A stretch of DNA of 64,000 nt. Source: Anabaena catenula FACHB-362. Lineage in GTDB: Bacteria; Cyanobacteriota; Cyanobacteriia; Cyanobacteriales; Nostocaceae. The DNA lies in NCBI RefSeq assembly GCF_014698735.1, contig NZ_JACJTQ010000019.1, forward strand, positions 54,783 through 118,782, written 5' to 3'. A program made the translations under genes and the position numbers. How positions within the stretch are numbered: the stretch's first letter is position 1; each line of letters begins with the position of its first letter. This document shows positions 1-8,703 of the stretch, piece by piece. The notes beneath the pieces were generated by a model. The model did not search any database, was not told the origin of the DNA, and worked only from the letters and a program-made list of their open reading frames with translations.

Positions 1-151
1 CAGACAACATGGCTTAAGCTACAGCCAGTTAATCGGTAATCTGAAAAAAGCCAACGTGGAACTAAATCGCAAAATGTTGGCACAATTGGCAGTTCTTGAT
101 CCTACAAGTTTCGCTAAAGTTGCTGAACTGGCAAACTCAGTTAAAGGATAA
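1..151 (+). CDS. rplT: 50S ribosomal protein L20, C-terminal part
   Basis: The window opens inside this gene; the reading frame starts at base 2 and ends at TAA 149-151. The last 49 residues carry the L20 signature: a [20 protein letters not shown] stretch, then [20 protein letters not shown]20 binds 23S rRNA early in large-subunit assembly. The 5' part lies outside the window. The next gene starts 12 bases after the stop on the same strand. infC, often near rplT in other bacteria, is here about 42 kb away. Confidence 0.93.
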   Translation, partial: RQHGLSYSQLIGNLKKANVELNRKMLAQLAVLDPTSFAKVAELANSVKG

Positions 152-163
152 AGGTGGCAACGG

Positions 164-979
164 ATGAATAACGGATGTAACATATGGTCAAAAATTAATC
201 AGTTACATCTGGTATTATCCGCTACCTTGTTTTTGATTCTCTGCCTGTGCTTTGGGGGGGAAGGATTGACTGCATCTGCTGCCCCACTGTCAGAAATTGA
301 GCGACGAGGCTATGTAAATATAGCTATTAAAGATAACTTGCGTCCGTTGGGATTTAGGGATAGTAAAGGCGATTTACAAGGCTTGGAAATTGATTTAGCC
401 AAGCGTTTGGCAGGTGATTTGTTAGGTAAAATCGATGCTGTGAAGTTGCAACCAGTGGCTAATAGCGATCGCTTGTCAGTAGTCTTAGAAAATAAAGTTG
501 ATCTCACCATTGCCAGAGTCACAGCCACTGAGTCCCGCTCCCGCATTGTCAGCTTCAGTGTTCCTTACTATTTTGATGGTGCAGCAATAGTCACAAAAAA
601 TACGGCAATTAATCAGCTAAAAGATTTAGAAAAACGCAAAATAGCCGTACTCAACAACTCCAGCACTATTGATTATGTAAAATATTTTATCCCGAAAGCT
701 GAATTAATAGGCGTAAACTCCTACATTCAAGGACGAGAGCAAATAGAAAGCAACAGTGCTGATGCTTTTGCTGCTGATACCAGCGTTTTGAGTGGGTGGG
801 TACAAGAAGATTCCCAATATCGGCTACTACCAACTAAGCTATCGGCCGAGCCTTTGTCAGTGGTTACACCCAAGGGATTGCAGTACGATGAGTTAAGAAG
901 AAAGGTGAATGAAGCGATCGCTCGTTATACAGTAACAGGTTGGCTCAAAGAACGCGCACAATTTTGGGGATTATCATAG
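164..979 (+). CDS. Amino-acid-type ABC transporter substrate-binding protein
   Basis: A 271-residue exported protein. A hydrophobic segment at about residues 14-32 ending near a small-residue ASAA site is a probable signal peptide. Residues about 40-268 match the family 3 solute-binding fold: the start IERRGYVNIAIKDNLRPLGF, the GLEIDLAKRLA motif and a mid-domain KDLEKRKIAVLNNSS hinge region. Family members capture polar amino acids or similar solutes in the periplasm for an ABC importer. No permease or ATPase lies beside it, so it may serve a distant transporter or act as an orphan sensor. The ATG at 164 is preceded by AAGGTGG and lies 12 bases after rplT. Substrate cannot be told from sequence. 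Confidence 0.82.
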   Translation: MNNGCNIWSKINQLHLVLSATLFLILCLCFGGEGLTASAAPLSEIERRGYVNIAIKDNLRPLGFRDSKGDLQGLEIDLAKRLAGDLLGKIDAVKLQPVANSDRLSVVLENKVDLTIARVTATESRSRIVSFSVPYYFDGAAIVTKNTAINQLKDLEKRKIAVLNNSSTIDYVKYFIPKAELIGVNSYIQGREQIESNSADAFAADTSVLSGWVQEDSQYRLLPTKLSAEPLSVVTPKGLQYDELRRKVNEAIARYTVTGWLKERAQFWGLS

Positions 980-1028
980 GTAGAGGTGAATATTTATCCT
1001 GAGGATAAAACAGTAGGCAGAAGGCATA

Positions 1029-1052
1029 ATTACGAATTACGAATTACGAATT
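1029..1052. repeat. Heptamer tandem repeat (ATTACGA)3
   Basis: Three perfect ATTACGA units plus ATT lie between the binding-protein gene and the TPR gene. This is one of several heptamer arrays in the window, of the STRR type known in heterocystous cyanobacteria. Confidence 0.8.
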
Positions 1053-1130
1053 ATTTTTTTATTTCCCCATTGTCCCAGAAAGCTGAATAATAGATAGAGA
1101 AAGCACTTTTAATATTTGTATTTGTAGGTA

Positions 1131-1655
1131 ATGGATAACAATCTAGTCGTAGTTTATCTCTCAATCTTCGTTGGGTTGCTCGCATTTGCAGGTGTGAGTG
1201 TTTTTCGCCAGATTTTCAAAACTCGCAAACTAGAAAGTTCTCTTTCTAAGTTAAAAACCAAGTTAAGTAAAGAAAAGGGAACAGCACAAGAGTATTACGA
1301 ATTAGCCAGTATTTATTCTGAAAAAAAAGTTTTTACTCAAGCAATACCACTTTTTCAAAAAGCTTTAAAAGCTGCTGAAGAAGAGGGAGAAGAGAGTATT
1401 GCTCCAGTTTACAATGCTTTGGGTTATGTTTACTTTGCCCAAGAGCAATATGACTTAGCAATTCGTCAATATAAAGAAGCCATTAAATTGAAACCAGATT
1501 ATGTATCAGCCCTAAATAATCTTGGACACGCCTACGAGAAGAAAAAACTAAATGCTCAGGCATTAGAAATGTATGAAGAAACACTAAAAGTTTCTCCCAA
1601 CAATGCTATTGCAAAACGCCGTGCAGAATCTTTACGCCGCTTAGTTTCAGCTTAA
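1131..1655 (+). CDS. Ycf37-like TPR protein, probable photosystem I assembly factor
   Basis: A 174-residue protein with one N-terminal membrane segment (about residues 5-23), a basic stretch, then about three tetratricopeptide repeats (about 52-160) with the usual ALGYVYFAQEQYDLAI and LNNLGHAYEKKKLNAQALEMY pattern. Size and layout, one N-terminal helix and three TPRs, match cyanobacterial Ycf37, which helps assemble or stabilise photosystem I at the thylakoid. The assignment rests on architecture and remembered similarity; a generic membrane-anchored TPR protein is the alternative. ATG at 1131 is the only good start, preceded by GTAGGTA. Confidence 0.7.
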   Translation: MDNNLVVVYLSIFVGLLAFAGVSVFRQIFKTRKLESSLSKLKTKLSKEKGTAQEYYELASIYSEKKVFTQAIPLFQKALKAAEEEGEESIAPVYNALGYVYFAQEQYDLAIRQYKEAIKLKPDYVSALNNLGHAYEKKKLNAQALEMYEETLKVSPNNAIAKRRAESLRRLVSA

Positions 1656-1760
1656 TTTTGCCCAATCTCAAATTTCACGTCTCAAATTGATAGATGCCTC
1701 TTAGATTTGGCGGTTTTTTGATCAGAACGTAGGAATCAATAACTATGTTTTTATCAAACA

Positions 1761-3752
1761 ATGTCAAGCAGAATGATTAAGAGGCTGAATCATTTTTTTA
1801 AGGTAGTTATTACCATTTTTCTTTTTTTGACAATCTCCCTAGGATTTTCTGATACTACATTTGCTCAGGAATCAGTTATTTCTCATCCTCTAAATCCTTT
1901 AACTGAAGTTGAAATCAACGCAGCTGTAGATATACTCAAACAGAAAAAATCCTTGAGTGAAACAGCATTTTTCCCAATGATTGCTTTGCAAGAACCTGAT
2001 AAAAAAGAAGTCTTGAATTTTACACCTGGCAAACCATTTCAGCGCCAGGTTTTTTTGGTAGTTTATGAGCGCGAACTCAATAAAACCTTTGAAGGCATAA
2101 TTGATCTCACCACGAACAGCTTAACATCCTGGCAAGAAAAAACGGGTGTTCAGCCGGCAATTCTTCCTCCAGATTATGAACTAGTTAGAGAAATAGTTAC
2201 CTCTGATATTCGCTGGCAAAAAGCCATGAACAGGAGAGGAATTAAAGATTTTAACCAAGTACAAATCAGTTGTTGGTCATCAGGAATACTGACCAAAGAA
2301 GAAACAAAAGCAGGTAATCGTCTTTGTCGAGTCTTGTCTTATTATCGAGGTAAATCATGGAATTATTACGCCCGTCCCATTGAAGGGCTTTTAGTTACCG
2401 TCAATTTAAATAAAGAAGAAATTGCTAGTTTTGTGGATAACGGTGTAGTTCCTATTTCCCAAGAAAACTGGGATTATGACATTAAGTCATTTAGCAAATT
2501 ACTTTCACCACCCAAACCATTAAAAATTGTCCAATCTGATGGTCATAGTTTCCAAATTCAAGGCAATGAAATTACTTGGCAAGGTTGGAAATTTCGTTAT
2601 TTAATGCATCCCCGTGAAGGCTTGGTTTTATACCTGGCTAGTTATAACGACGGTGAAAAAAATCGTCCTGTATTGTATCGTGCCAGTTTATCAGAAATGG
2701 CAGTACCTTATGGTGATACAAATCCTAATTGGTCATTTCGTAATGCCTTTGATGTTGGTGAATACAACATTGGTTTATTAGCGAATCAAATGGAATTAGG
2801 TCAAGAAATTCCCGAAAATGGTATTTTACTTGATGCGGTGTTTGCTAATGGGGAAGGAGAAGCTTATACAATGCCAGGAGTAATTGGTATTTATGAACAA
2901 GATAACGGCGTATTGTGGAAACATTTTGATTATAGTACCCAGAAAAATTATGTGCGTCGCAGTCGTGAATTAGTAATGAAGATGACGACGGCAGTTGATA
3001 ATTATGACTACAGCATCAATTGGATATTTCACCAAGACGGTACTTTAGAAGTACAAAATGAGTTAACAGGGATTGTATTAGCACAGGGGACAGCAGCAAG
3101 AAAACAGGATAATAATAACTTTGGACGATTGATAGCTAAGAATATATTTGGAGTCAATCATCAGCATTTCTTTAATTATCGTCTAGATTTAGATGTTGAC
3201 GGACAGGCTAATTCCGTGATGGAAATGAATGTTGCAGCTTTGCCAATCAGTGATAAAAATCCTTTAGGAAATGCCATTACTGTAGAAGACACTTTCTTAA
3301 CAAAAGAAAAAACTGCTGTTCGTGATTTAGATATCAAACACAGTCGAGAATGGATGATTGCTAGTGCAGATAAACAGAATAGTTTAGGTGTTGCTCCTGC
3401 ATATATGTTGATGCCGGGAGGAAATACAATTATGTATGCTGTAGAAGGTGCGAAGATCCGAGAAAAAGCTGCTTTTGCAACTCATCATCTCTGGGTGACA
3501 AAATATAAACCCGGTGAAATGTATGCAGGTGGAGATTATCCCAATCAAACAAAAATGGGAGAAGGTTTACCAAAATATATTGCTGATAATGAGTCTTTGC
3601 AAAATGAAGATATTGTTGTTTGGTACACAATGGGAATGACTCATGTTCCCCGTCCAGAAGATTGGCCTGTAATGCCACGACACCAAGTTGGGTTTAAGTT
3701 GATGCCGAGGGGGTTTTTTAGTAGGAATCCGGCGATTAATTTGGGTGAGTAA
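1761..3752 (+). CDS. Copper amine oxidase (primary-amine oxidase), exported
   Basis: A 663-residue enzyme of the usual family length. It oxidises primary amines to aldehydes, releasing ammonia and hydrogen peroxide. A hydrophobic segment at about residues 13-35 ending in FAQ indicates export. The NYDY motif at 414-417 supplies Tyr415, expected to be converted to topaquinone. The AFDVGEYN stretch holds Asp331, the expected catalytic base. Copper ligands are the HQH pair (His467, His469) and a third histidine near 575-576. The C-terminal PRHQVGFKLMPRGFF block is typical. All key residues are present, so it should be active. Could supply nitrogen from amines. It is followed by a hairpin repeat and a convergent gene. 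Confidence 0.93.
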   Translation: MSSRMIKRLNHFFKVVITIFLFLTISLGFSDTTFAQESVISHPLNPLTEVEINAAVDILKQKKSLSETAFFPMIALQEPDKKEVLNFTPGKPFQRQVFLVVYERELNKTFEGIIDLTTNSLTSWQEKTGVQPAILPPDYELVREIVTSDIRWQKAMNRRGIKDFNQVQISCWSSGILTKEETKAGNRLCRVLSYYRGKSWNYYARPIEGLLVTVNLNKEEIASFVDNGVVPISQENWDYDIKSFSKLLSPPKPLKIVQSDGHSFQIQGNEITWQGWKFRYLMHPREGLVLYLASYNDGEKNRPVLYRASLSEMAVPYGDTNPNWSFRNAFDVGEYNIGLLANQMELGQEIPENGILLDAVFANGEGEAYTMPGVIGIYEQDNGVLWKHFDYSTQKNYVRRSRELVMKMTTAVDNYDYSINWIFHQDGTLEVQNELTGIVLAQGTAARKQDNNNFGRLIAKNIFGVNHQHFFNYRLDLDVDGQANSVMEMNVAALPISDKNPLGNAITVEDTFLTKEKTAVRDLDIKHSREWMIASADKQNSLGVAPAYMLMPGGNTIMYAVEGAKIREKAAFATHHLWVTKYKPGEMYAGGDYPNQTKMGEGLPKYIADNESLQNEDIVVWYTMGMTHVPRPEDWPVMPRHQVGFKLMPRGFFSRNPAINLGE

Positions 3753-3790
3753 ATTAGCTTTAAATTAGTTTTGTAGAGACTTTCACCTCG

Positions 3791-3811
3791 TTACCTGTCA
3801 GAGACAGGTAA
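3791..3811. repeat. Palindromic hairpin repeat with AGA loop
   Basis: A perfect 9-bp stem, TTACCTGTC and GACAGGTAA, encloses AGA. It lies between convergent genes and shares loop and geometry, but not stem sequence, with hairpins at 31840-31884. It may also end transcription of the amine oxidase gene. Confidence 0.7.
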
Positions 3812-3880
3812 TGGAATCGAAAAAAAAAATGGCAGTTAAACAAACACAATTAGACCTTTTAAATGAAACATAAAAATAGG

Positions 3881-4570
3881 TTAATCAGTACCTAATTTCT
3901 GTATAAAATTCGTGTGTTCAACAGACTGTAAACCAACTTGTAAAACATTCAACACACTTTGCATATTACCTGTTAATAATTCATTTACCGCTAACCATAA
4001 ACCTGGAAATACCCGACTTTGTAAAATTCCATCTTGATCAGGTGCTAATTCTAAATATTCACCTTGTTCCAGAGAAAACCAAGTCAATTTTTGGTCTAAA
4101 ACTTGCCAAACAATATATTCTTTGACACCATTACGGCGATAAGCTTGTTTTTTGCCATGTAGGTCAATAGCTGCACTACTAGCAGCAATTTCCACAACTA
4201 ACTCTGGCGCACCTTCAATATAATCGTCCTCACTAAGTCTAGTTTGTCCACCTGCTTCTGGTGTAATAATCAGAATTGCATCAGGTTGAGGTTCGTTATC
4301 TAAATCTAAACGCACTGTAGGTTCAACTCCTAATGCCACACCGGGAGTCATAGCTTCATAACTAAACAACCAACCAATTATCCGACCATGAGGTTGACCA
4401 TGACTTCTAAAACGCAGAGCAGCAGGCATAATATAAACTATTCCTTCGATTAATTCGGCTTTTTTAGGTTTAGGGATGGCATTATATCGACGCTCAAATT
4501 CATAACGAGTGAGTTTGTCGCCGTTTGTCAAAGGAGGAATTGTCGAAGCCAGAAAGGGTATTTTTACCAT
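3881..4570 (-). CDS. Uma2 family protein (DUF820, PD-(D/E)xK nuclease-like)
   Basis: A 229-residue protein with the Uma2 layout common in large numbers in cyanobacterial genomes: an N-terminal LTRYEFERRY segment, AELIEGIVYIMP, then EPQPDAILI and PELVVEIAASSAAIDLHGKKQAYRRNGVKEYIVW. The D, E and K residues of the PD-(D/E)xK nuclease core are present (QPD, VVEIA, KK), so the fold is likely intact. Function of the family is not settled. It is convergent with the amine oxidase gene and divergent from chlB. Confidence 0.85.
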   Translation of the reverse strand: MVKIPFLASTIPPLTNGDKLTRYEFERRYNAIPKPKKAELIEGIVYIMPAALRFRSHGQPHGRIIGWLFSYEAMTPGVALGVEPTVRLDLDNEPQPDAILIITPEAGGQTRLSEDDYIEGAPELVVEIAASSAAIDLHGKKQAYRRNGVKEYIVWQVLDQKLTWFSLEQGEYLELAPDQDGILQSRVFPGLWLAVNELLTGNMQSVLNVLQVGLQSVEHTNFIQKLGTD

Positions 4571-4904
4571 AATTTTTGTAATGGGTAATGAAGCCGATAA
4601 TTAACCCTATGGTGTATATTTTAGCGAATTATTGATCAAGGAAGTCATGTAAAGCGCTATTTAGGCGATCGCTAAAAATTGATCAAAACATTGGTCAAAT
4701 CATTAAGATTTATTTACTTAAACAACATGAATATTGTTTAAATCAACAGCCATAACCCAGTCAGAAACTAGGTCTTACTGCCTCCCGCATCAAATAACCT
4801 CGCAACAAACCTTATTTGTTCATAGCCAGTAGGTTTGAGAAAATCAGAAGCGATTTAATAATCAAGCACTTATAGTTATTGAACTTGTCAAGGGAGAACA
4901 CAGG
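4571..4904. promoter_or_regulatory. Divergent intergenic region upstream of chlB
   Basis: A 334-bp gene-free stretch between the divergent Uma2 gene and chlB. It should hold promoters for both. I see one HIP1 octamer near 4664 and a ribosome-binding stretch AAGGGAGAA at 4890-4898 before the chlB ATG. A weak degenerate copy of the AGA-loop hairpin is near 4752-4770. I see no clear operator. Confidence 0.5.
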
Positions 4905-6431
4905 ATGAAGTTAGCTTACTGGATGTATTCAGGCCCCGCCCACATTGGAACTTTGCGGATTGCGAGTTCTTTTAAAAATGTTCATGCAATCATGCACGCC
5001 CCACTAGGTGATGACTACTTTAACGTCATGCGTTCCATGCTATCGCGGGAGAGGAACTTTACCCCAGTTACAACCAGTGTGGTTGATAGAAACGTTTTAG
5101 CCCGTGGTTCTCAAGAAAAGGTGGTAGATAATATCACCCGCAAAGACGCTGAAGAACACCCCGATTTAATTGTTTTAACCCCCACCTGCACCTCCAGCAT
5201 TTTGCAAGAAGACTTACACAACTTTGTGGAAAGGGCGCAGTTGGAAGCTAAAGGTGACGTAATGCTGGCGGACGTGAACCATTACCGCTACAACGAATTA
5301 CAAGCCGCAGACCGAACTCTACAACAAATCGTTCAATATTACATTGAGAAAGCCCGTAAGCGTGGGGAACTCCCAACAGGAAAAACAGCTAAACCCTCAG
5401 TTAACATCTTTGGTATTTCTACCCTTGGTTTCCACAACAACCACGACTGTACCGAACTGAAACGGTTAATGGCTGATTTGGGAATTGAGGTAAATACTGT
5501 CATTCCTGAAGGTGCTTCGGTACACGAGTTAAAAACTATGCCTCAAGCTTGGTTTAACTTAGTTCCTTACCGCGAACTTGGGTTAACAACAGCTAAATAT
5601 TTAGAAGAAGAATTCGGGACTCCTTACGTAGATATTACGCCGATGGGTGTTGTGGAAACTGCAAGATGTATCCGCAAAATTCAGCAGGTAATTAATGCTC
5701 AAGGTGGTGAAGTTGATTACGAAGACTTCATTAATGAGCAAACTCTCCATGTATCCCAAGCTGCTTGGTTCTCCCGTTCGATTGACTGTCAGAACTTGAC
5801 TGGGAAGAAAGCGGTGGTATTTGGTGATAATACCCATGCTGCTGCTTTGACTAAGATTTTGTCACGGGAAATGGGGATTCATGTGGTTTGGGCTGGTACT
5901 TATTGCAAGTATGATGCTGACTGGTTTAGAGAACAGGTGAGCGAATATTGCGATGAGGTATTGATTACAGACGATCATGGAGAAATTGGGGATGCGATCG
6001 CTCGCGTTGAACCTTCTGCTATATTTGGAACACAGATGGAACGTCACGTTGGTAAACGTTTGGACATTCCTTGCGGTGTAATTGCAGCACCTATTCACGT
6101 GCAGAATTTCCCCATTGGTTACAAACCATTTATGGGTTATGAAGGCACAAATCAAATCACTGATTTAATCTACAATTCCTTCACTTTGGGAATGGAAGAT
6201 CACTTATTAGAAATCTTTGGTGGACACGATACAAAAGAAGTAATTACCAAAGGAATTTCTGCGGAATCTGGTTTGAATTGGACAAAAGATGGACAAGCAG
6301 AATTGAATAAGATTCCTGGTTTTGTGCGCGGTAAAGTGAAGCGAAATACCGAAAAGTTTGCCCGTGAGCGTGGGTTTAAAGATATCTCGGCTGAGGTTTT
6401 GTATGCAGCTAAGGAGTCTGTAGGGGCTTAG
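4905..6431 (+). CDS. chlB: Light-independent protochlorophyllide reductase subunit B
   Basis: A 508-residue protein of the expected length. With ChlN it forms the nitrogenase-like catalytic component of DPOR, which reduces ring D of protochlorophyllide to chlorophyllide a in the dark using electrons from ChlL. The N terminus [20 protein letters not shown] is diagnostic. Asp36 in [11 protein letters not shown] matches the unusual aspartate ligand of the NB iron-sulphur cluster. The CTSSI stretch, the GDNTHA motif and the C-terminal KFARERGF segment are also typical. chlL and chlN are not in this window, so chlB stands apart from them. The ATG at 4905 has a good ribosome-binding site. Confidence 0.97.
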   Translation: MKLAYWMYSGPAHIGTLRIASSFKNVHAIMHAPLGDDYFNVMRSMLSRERNFTPVTTSVVDRNVLARGSQEKVVDNITRKDAEEHPDLIVLTPTCTSSILQEDLHNFVERAQLEAKGDVMLADVNHYRYNELQAADRTLQQIVQYYIEKARKRGELPTGKTAKPSVNIFGISTLGFHNNHDCTELKRLMADLGIEVNTVIPEGASVHELKTMPQAWFNLVPYRELGLTTAKYLEEEFGTPYVDITPMGVVETARCIRKIQQVINAQGGEVDYEDFINEQTLHVSQAAWFSRSIDCQNLTGKKAVVFGDNTHAAALTKILSREMGIHVVWAGTYCKYDADWFREQVSEYCDEVLITDDHGEIGDAIARVEPSAIFGTQMERHVGKRLDIPCGVIAAPIHVQNFPIGYKPFMGYEGTNQITDLIYNSFTLGMEDHLLEIFGGHDTKEVITKGISAESGLNWTKDGQAELNKIPGFVRGKVKRNTEKFARERGFKDISAEVLYAAKESVGA

Positions 6432-6584
6432 GTTTAGGGGTTAATTGAGAAGATTAAGGGGTAAGGATTCATTGAGGATCTTTACCCCTTAATTGTGTTG
6501 ATTAAAAGGGTTGACAAAGAACCAATGTCTGGGATATAGTCAATACTATTATTATGCAAACTTCTATAAGAAAATAAATTAAAT

Positions 6585-6959
6585 ATGAATCAAGATAAAG
6601 CAGCATTACTTGCGGCGCTCCTTGAGGCTGGCATTAAGCATAACCCTGAAGAGATTGTGCAGATTGCCCAGCAACCTGATGGCAAAATCGTGTTTTTGGA
6701 AGAGGGTAACGCTGACGCAGGACTCCAGCACATATTAGAAAAACATTCTTCACAATTTGCAGATCAAGGAATAGAAACAGACCAGATAGCAGATGCAATT
6801 ATTACAGCAGTAACCGAAGGAAAAATAGTTGGGTATCAAGGAAGAAAAAAAACTCGCCCTATTTATGAAGTTAACTTTAATGGCAAAACCCTTTATATAT
6901 CTGTGACTGTAAGCGATAATGGATATATAGTTGGAGCTAACCCCAAAACTTCCCTATAA
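6585..6959 (+). CDS. Possible BECR-fold RNase toxin domain, free-standing
   Basis: A 124-residue protein with no signal or membrane segment. The core EEGNADAGLQHILEKHSSQF, then a helical stretch ending in GKIVGYQG, then strands RPIYEVNFNGKTLYISVTV and the end DNGYIVGANP, resembles toxin tips of the barnase/EndoU/colicin/RelE (BECR) superfamily found at the ends of polymorphic toxins. The conserved histidines (HILEKH) and terminal NGYIVGANP are the main pointers. It lacks any delivery domain, so it looks like an orphan toxin tip. The next same-strand gene (7079) is a plausible immunity gene. Fold and toxicity are inference; a hypothetical protein is the safe label. Confidence 0.55.
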   Translation: MNQDKAALLAALLEAGIKHNPEEIVQIAQQPDGKIVFLEEGNADAGLQHILEKHSSQFADQGIETDQIADAIITAVTEGKIVGYQGRKKTRPIYEVNFNGKTLYISVTVSDNGYIVGANPKTSL

Positions 6960-6961
6960 CT

Positions 6962-7055
6962 CAATACGGTTCAGTTAACTAAATCATAAGGGGTTGAAAC
7001 CATTGAAATTTCGTTACCTAATAGTATCTGAAAAACCCTTAACTGAACCGTATTG
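6962..7055. mobile_element. 94-bp MITE with 17-bp terminal inverted repeats
   Basis: Perfect terminal inverted repeats CAATACGGTTCAGTTAA (6962-6978) and its complement (7039-7055) bound 60 bp of non-coding sequence. It is flanked on both sides by the 10-bp direct repeat CCCTATAACT (6952-6961 and 7056-7065), a target site duplication. There is no transposase, so it is a non-autonomous element. The left duplication contains the TAA of the upstream gene. A 10-bp duplication fits IS4-like or ISAs1-like transposases; the parent is not identified here. Confidence 0.88.
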
Positions 7056-7078
7056 CCCTATAACTTGGTAAAGTGACT

Positions 7079-7435
7079 ATGGCAAAAAAAATCAAACTCA
7101 TGGCCGATTATGGATGCTACCCACTATGGTGGGCTAGTTCTGATAAAGCTGGAGATATTGATCCAGAAACGATGCCATTAAGTAAAGAAACTATTAGCCG
7201 GTTGGAAAAATGGGCTGACATTTACGATACAAAGTTGAACTGGGAAGATCCTAATTCATCAGGTTTTCCCAGTTTAAAGGCTAAAGATGCTTTTGAAAAA
7301 GAAGGTATTAGTTTGTGGAAGCAACTGCAAAAAGAACTTGCACCTGATTATAAAGTTGTCTATTTCAGTGAGAAATTACGTAAAGTTGTAAGTGACACAG
7401 ATGAATTAAAATCTTTACGTACTATCTATGCTTAA
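7079..7435 (+). CDS. Hypothetical protein, probable immunity partner of the 6585 gene
   Basis: A 118-residue soluble protein from ATG 7079 (a GTG two codons upstream is possible). The N terminus KIKLMADYGCYPLWW, the middle IDPETMPLSKETISRLEKWADIYDTKLNWEDP and NSSGF mark a family I remember as widespread small proteins of unknown function, rich in Trp and acidic residues as many immunity proteins are. Without the MITE and one target copy it would lie 15 bases after the toxin-like gene, as in a tight two-gene unit. A degenerate second copy follows at 7461. The immunity role is inferred from position only. Confidence 0.5.
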   Translation: MAKKIKLMADYGCYPLWWASSDKAGDIDPETMPLSKETISRLEKWADIYDTKLNWEDPNSSGFPSLKAKDAFEKEGISLWKQLQKELAPDYKVVYFSEKLRKVVSDTDELKSLRTIYA

Positions 7436-7460
7436 CGAATAGTCAACAAAAAAGTAAGCG

Positions 7461-7547
7461 ATGACAACCAAACTCATGGCTGATTCTGGATGTTACCCTA
7501 ACAGTAGGCAAATGCTTATAAAGGGTAACATTCATATTAATTATTAA
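7461..7547 (+). pseudogene. 5' remnant of a second copy of the 7079-type gene
   Basis: The 28-codon frame begins MTTKLMADSGCYPNS, which matches the start KKIKLMADYGCYPLW of the gene at 7079, then loses similarity and stops at TAA 7545-7547. It begins 25 bases after the end of the intact gene, which points to a former tandem duplication, now eroded or truncated. Confidence 0.6.
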
Positions 7548-7619
7548 AATTTAACTTGAACTATAAATAGCAGCCATAAAGCCCGTATTGTCAGCTACAG
7601 CATGAGGAAAAATCCCACT

Positions 7620-7913
7620 ATGTCCAACCAAACAAATTTAACAGATGCTCGTAATAACCTAGCTGACATCTGCGCTCAAGTAGTTGCAGATAGAGAAGTA
7701 ATGATTATTACCCAACCTGACGGTGAAAACGTCGCCTTAATTGCTGCTGACGAATTAGAAAGTTTATTAGAAACAACTCATTTACTGCGCTCCCCTAAAA
7801 ATGCAGCACGTCTTTTAACAGCTTTAGAAAGAGCAAAAGCCAGAACTTTAAAACCGCAAAGTATCAACGAACTACGTCAGGAGTTGGGAATTGACGAAAA
7901 AAAAGAAAGATGA
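7620..7913 (+). CDS. YefM/Phd-type antitoxin
   Basis: A 97-residue protein starting at ATG 7620, preceded by GAGGAAAA; the ATG at 7602 would add six residues and lacks such a site. NLTDARNNLADICAQVVADREVMIITQPDGENVALIAADELESLLETTHLL is the classical Phd/YefM N-terminal DNA-binding and dimerisation domain; the C-terminal part (about 60-97) should wrap the toxin. It overlaps the toxin reading frame, as usual. The antitoxin is intact while the toxin is interrupted. Confidence 0.88.
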   Translation: MSNQTNLTDARNNLADICAQVVADREVMIITQPDGENVALIAADELESLLETTHLLRSPKNAARLLTALERAKARTLKPQSINELRQELGIDEKKER

Positions 7914-8193
7914 ATCAAAACCCTCAGAAATTAAAATTCGGGATGCTGTTTTTCATCCAGAATTTCGGTAAGACCTTGCTTTTTGGGTAGATACAAACCG
8001 TAAAACTGCGCTGCGTGCTTTTAATTTAATTGAAGCAATTATGCGAGAGCCTTTTACTGGTATTGGAAAACCAGAACCTCTGAAATATTTAGATTCAGAT
8101 GCGTGGTCACGACGACTTACCCAAGAACATCGAATTGTTTATCTAGTTAGTGATGACAGGATTGATTTTCTACAAGCTAGATTTCATTATTGA
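7891..8193 (+). pseudogene. YoeB/Txe-family toxin with in-frame stop
   Basis: The frame from TTG 7891 (or a nearby start inside the antitoxin gene) reads AVFHPEFR, TAA at 7969-7971, then DLAFWVDTNRKTALRAFNLI, PFTGIGKPEPLKY, SRRLTQEHRIVYLVSDD and the end ARFHY, stop 8191-8193. The parts after the stop are an uninterrupted, recognisable YoeB, including the GIGKPEPLK, SRR, EHR and C-terminal FHY residues of the ribosome-dependent mRNA endonuclease site. The stop stands where relatives have Glu (FREDL or similar), so one GAA to TAA change explains it. The ATG that overlaps the antitoxin stop is in a different frame. A read-through or sequencing error is possible. Confidence 0.82.
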
Positions 8194-8703
8194 AACTTGG
8201 GTAAATATTGAAGATGAGACAAGACAAACAGCTTAAAGTATAATCTTTGAGTCCGTTTTAACGGACTTCGGCTATTAGACTGGGAATTAATTCCCAGGTG
8301 GGTTAGAAAGCTGAGTGAGAATATTGTAAATAAGAAAATTTATATACTGTAATAATATATTTTTATATCCCTTTTAATAAACTTCTAGTAAAAATTATTA
8401 CAATTAACTTGACAGCTATTACACCTTGACAAATTCCCTTCTTACAGGTTAGGAGTACATTTCTACTATTTACCAAATAGAAGATTTACTGATAAATAAA
8501 AATTTATAGCAGCTAAATATCACAATACAAACTTATTATTTCCACCATTCAACCGCCCAAATCACCAATTTGAGTATTCACCGAAGTATCTCTCAAAACA
8601 ATGTAATAAAAGTATCATAAAAATATCGCAAATTCTTCTATAGAAAATTAGCAGATGCGTGTTAAGGTTTTAATTTCGTTGTCTTCCCCTAGCGCTTCTG
8701 CCC
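8194..8703. other. 510-bp gene-free, AT-rich region upstream of the CyRepA1 gene
   Basis: It contains the two-hairpin repeat at 8250-8297 and then about 370 bp of strongly AT-rich sequence ahead of the replication-type gene at 8704. I looked for tandem iterons that would mark a plasmid origin and saw none. Promoter elements for the 8704 gene should lie here but I cannot place them. Confidence 0.5.
8250..8297 (+). repeat. Two-hairpin dispersed repeat, copy 1
   Basis: An 18-nt perfect palindrome (8250-8267, arms AGTCCGTT and AACGGACT around TT being part of the palindrome), a 12-nt linker containing GCTATTAGA, and a second 18-nt perfect palindrome (8280-8297, arms CTGGGAATT and AATTCCCAG). The tail GTGGGTT follows. 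Four more copies of identical geometry are in the window. Confidence 0.85.

Noticed and set aside
7910..7992. Small ORF from the ATG overlapping the antitoxin stop
   Set aside because: It reads MNQNPQKLKFGM and stops after 27 codons with no match; the real toxin frame is another one that starts upstream inside the antitoxin gene.
8330..8703. Plasmid origin with iterons upstream of the CyRepA1 gene
   Set aside because: The stretch is AT-rich but I found no tandem or evenly spaced direct repeats.
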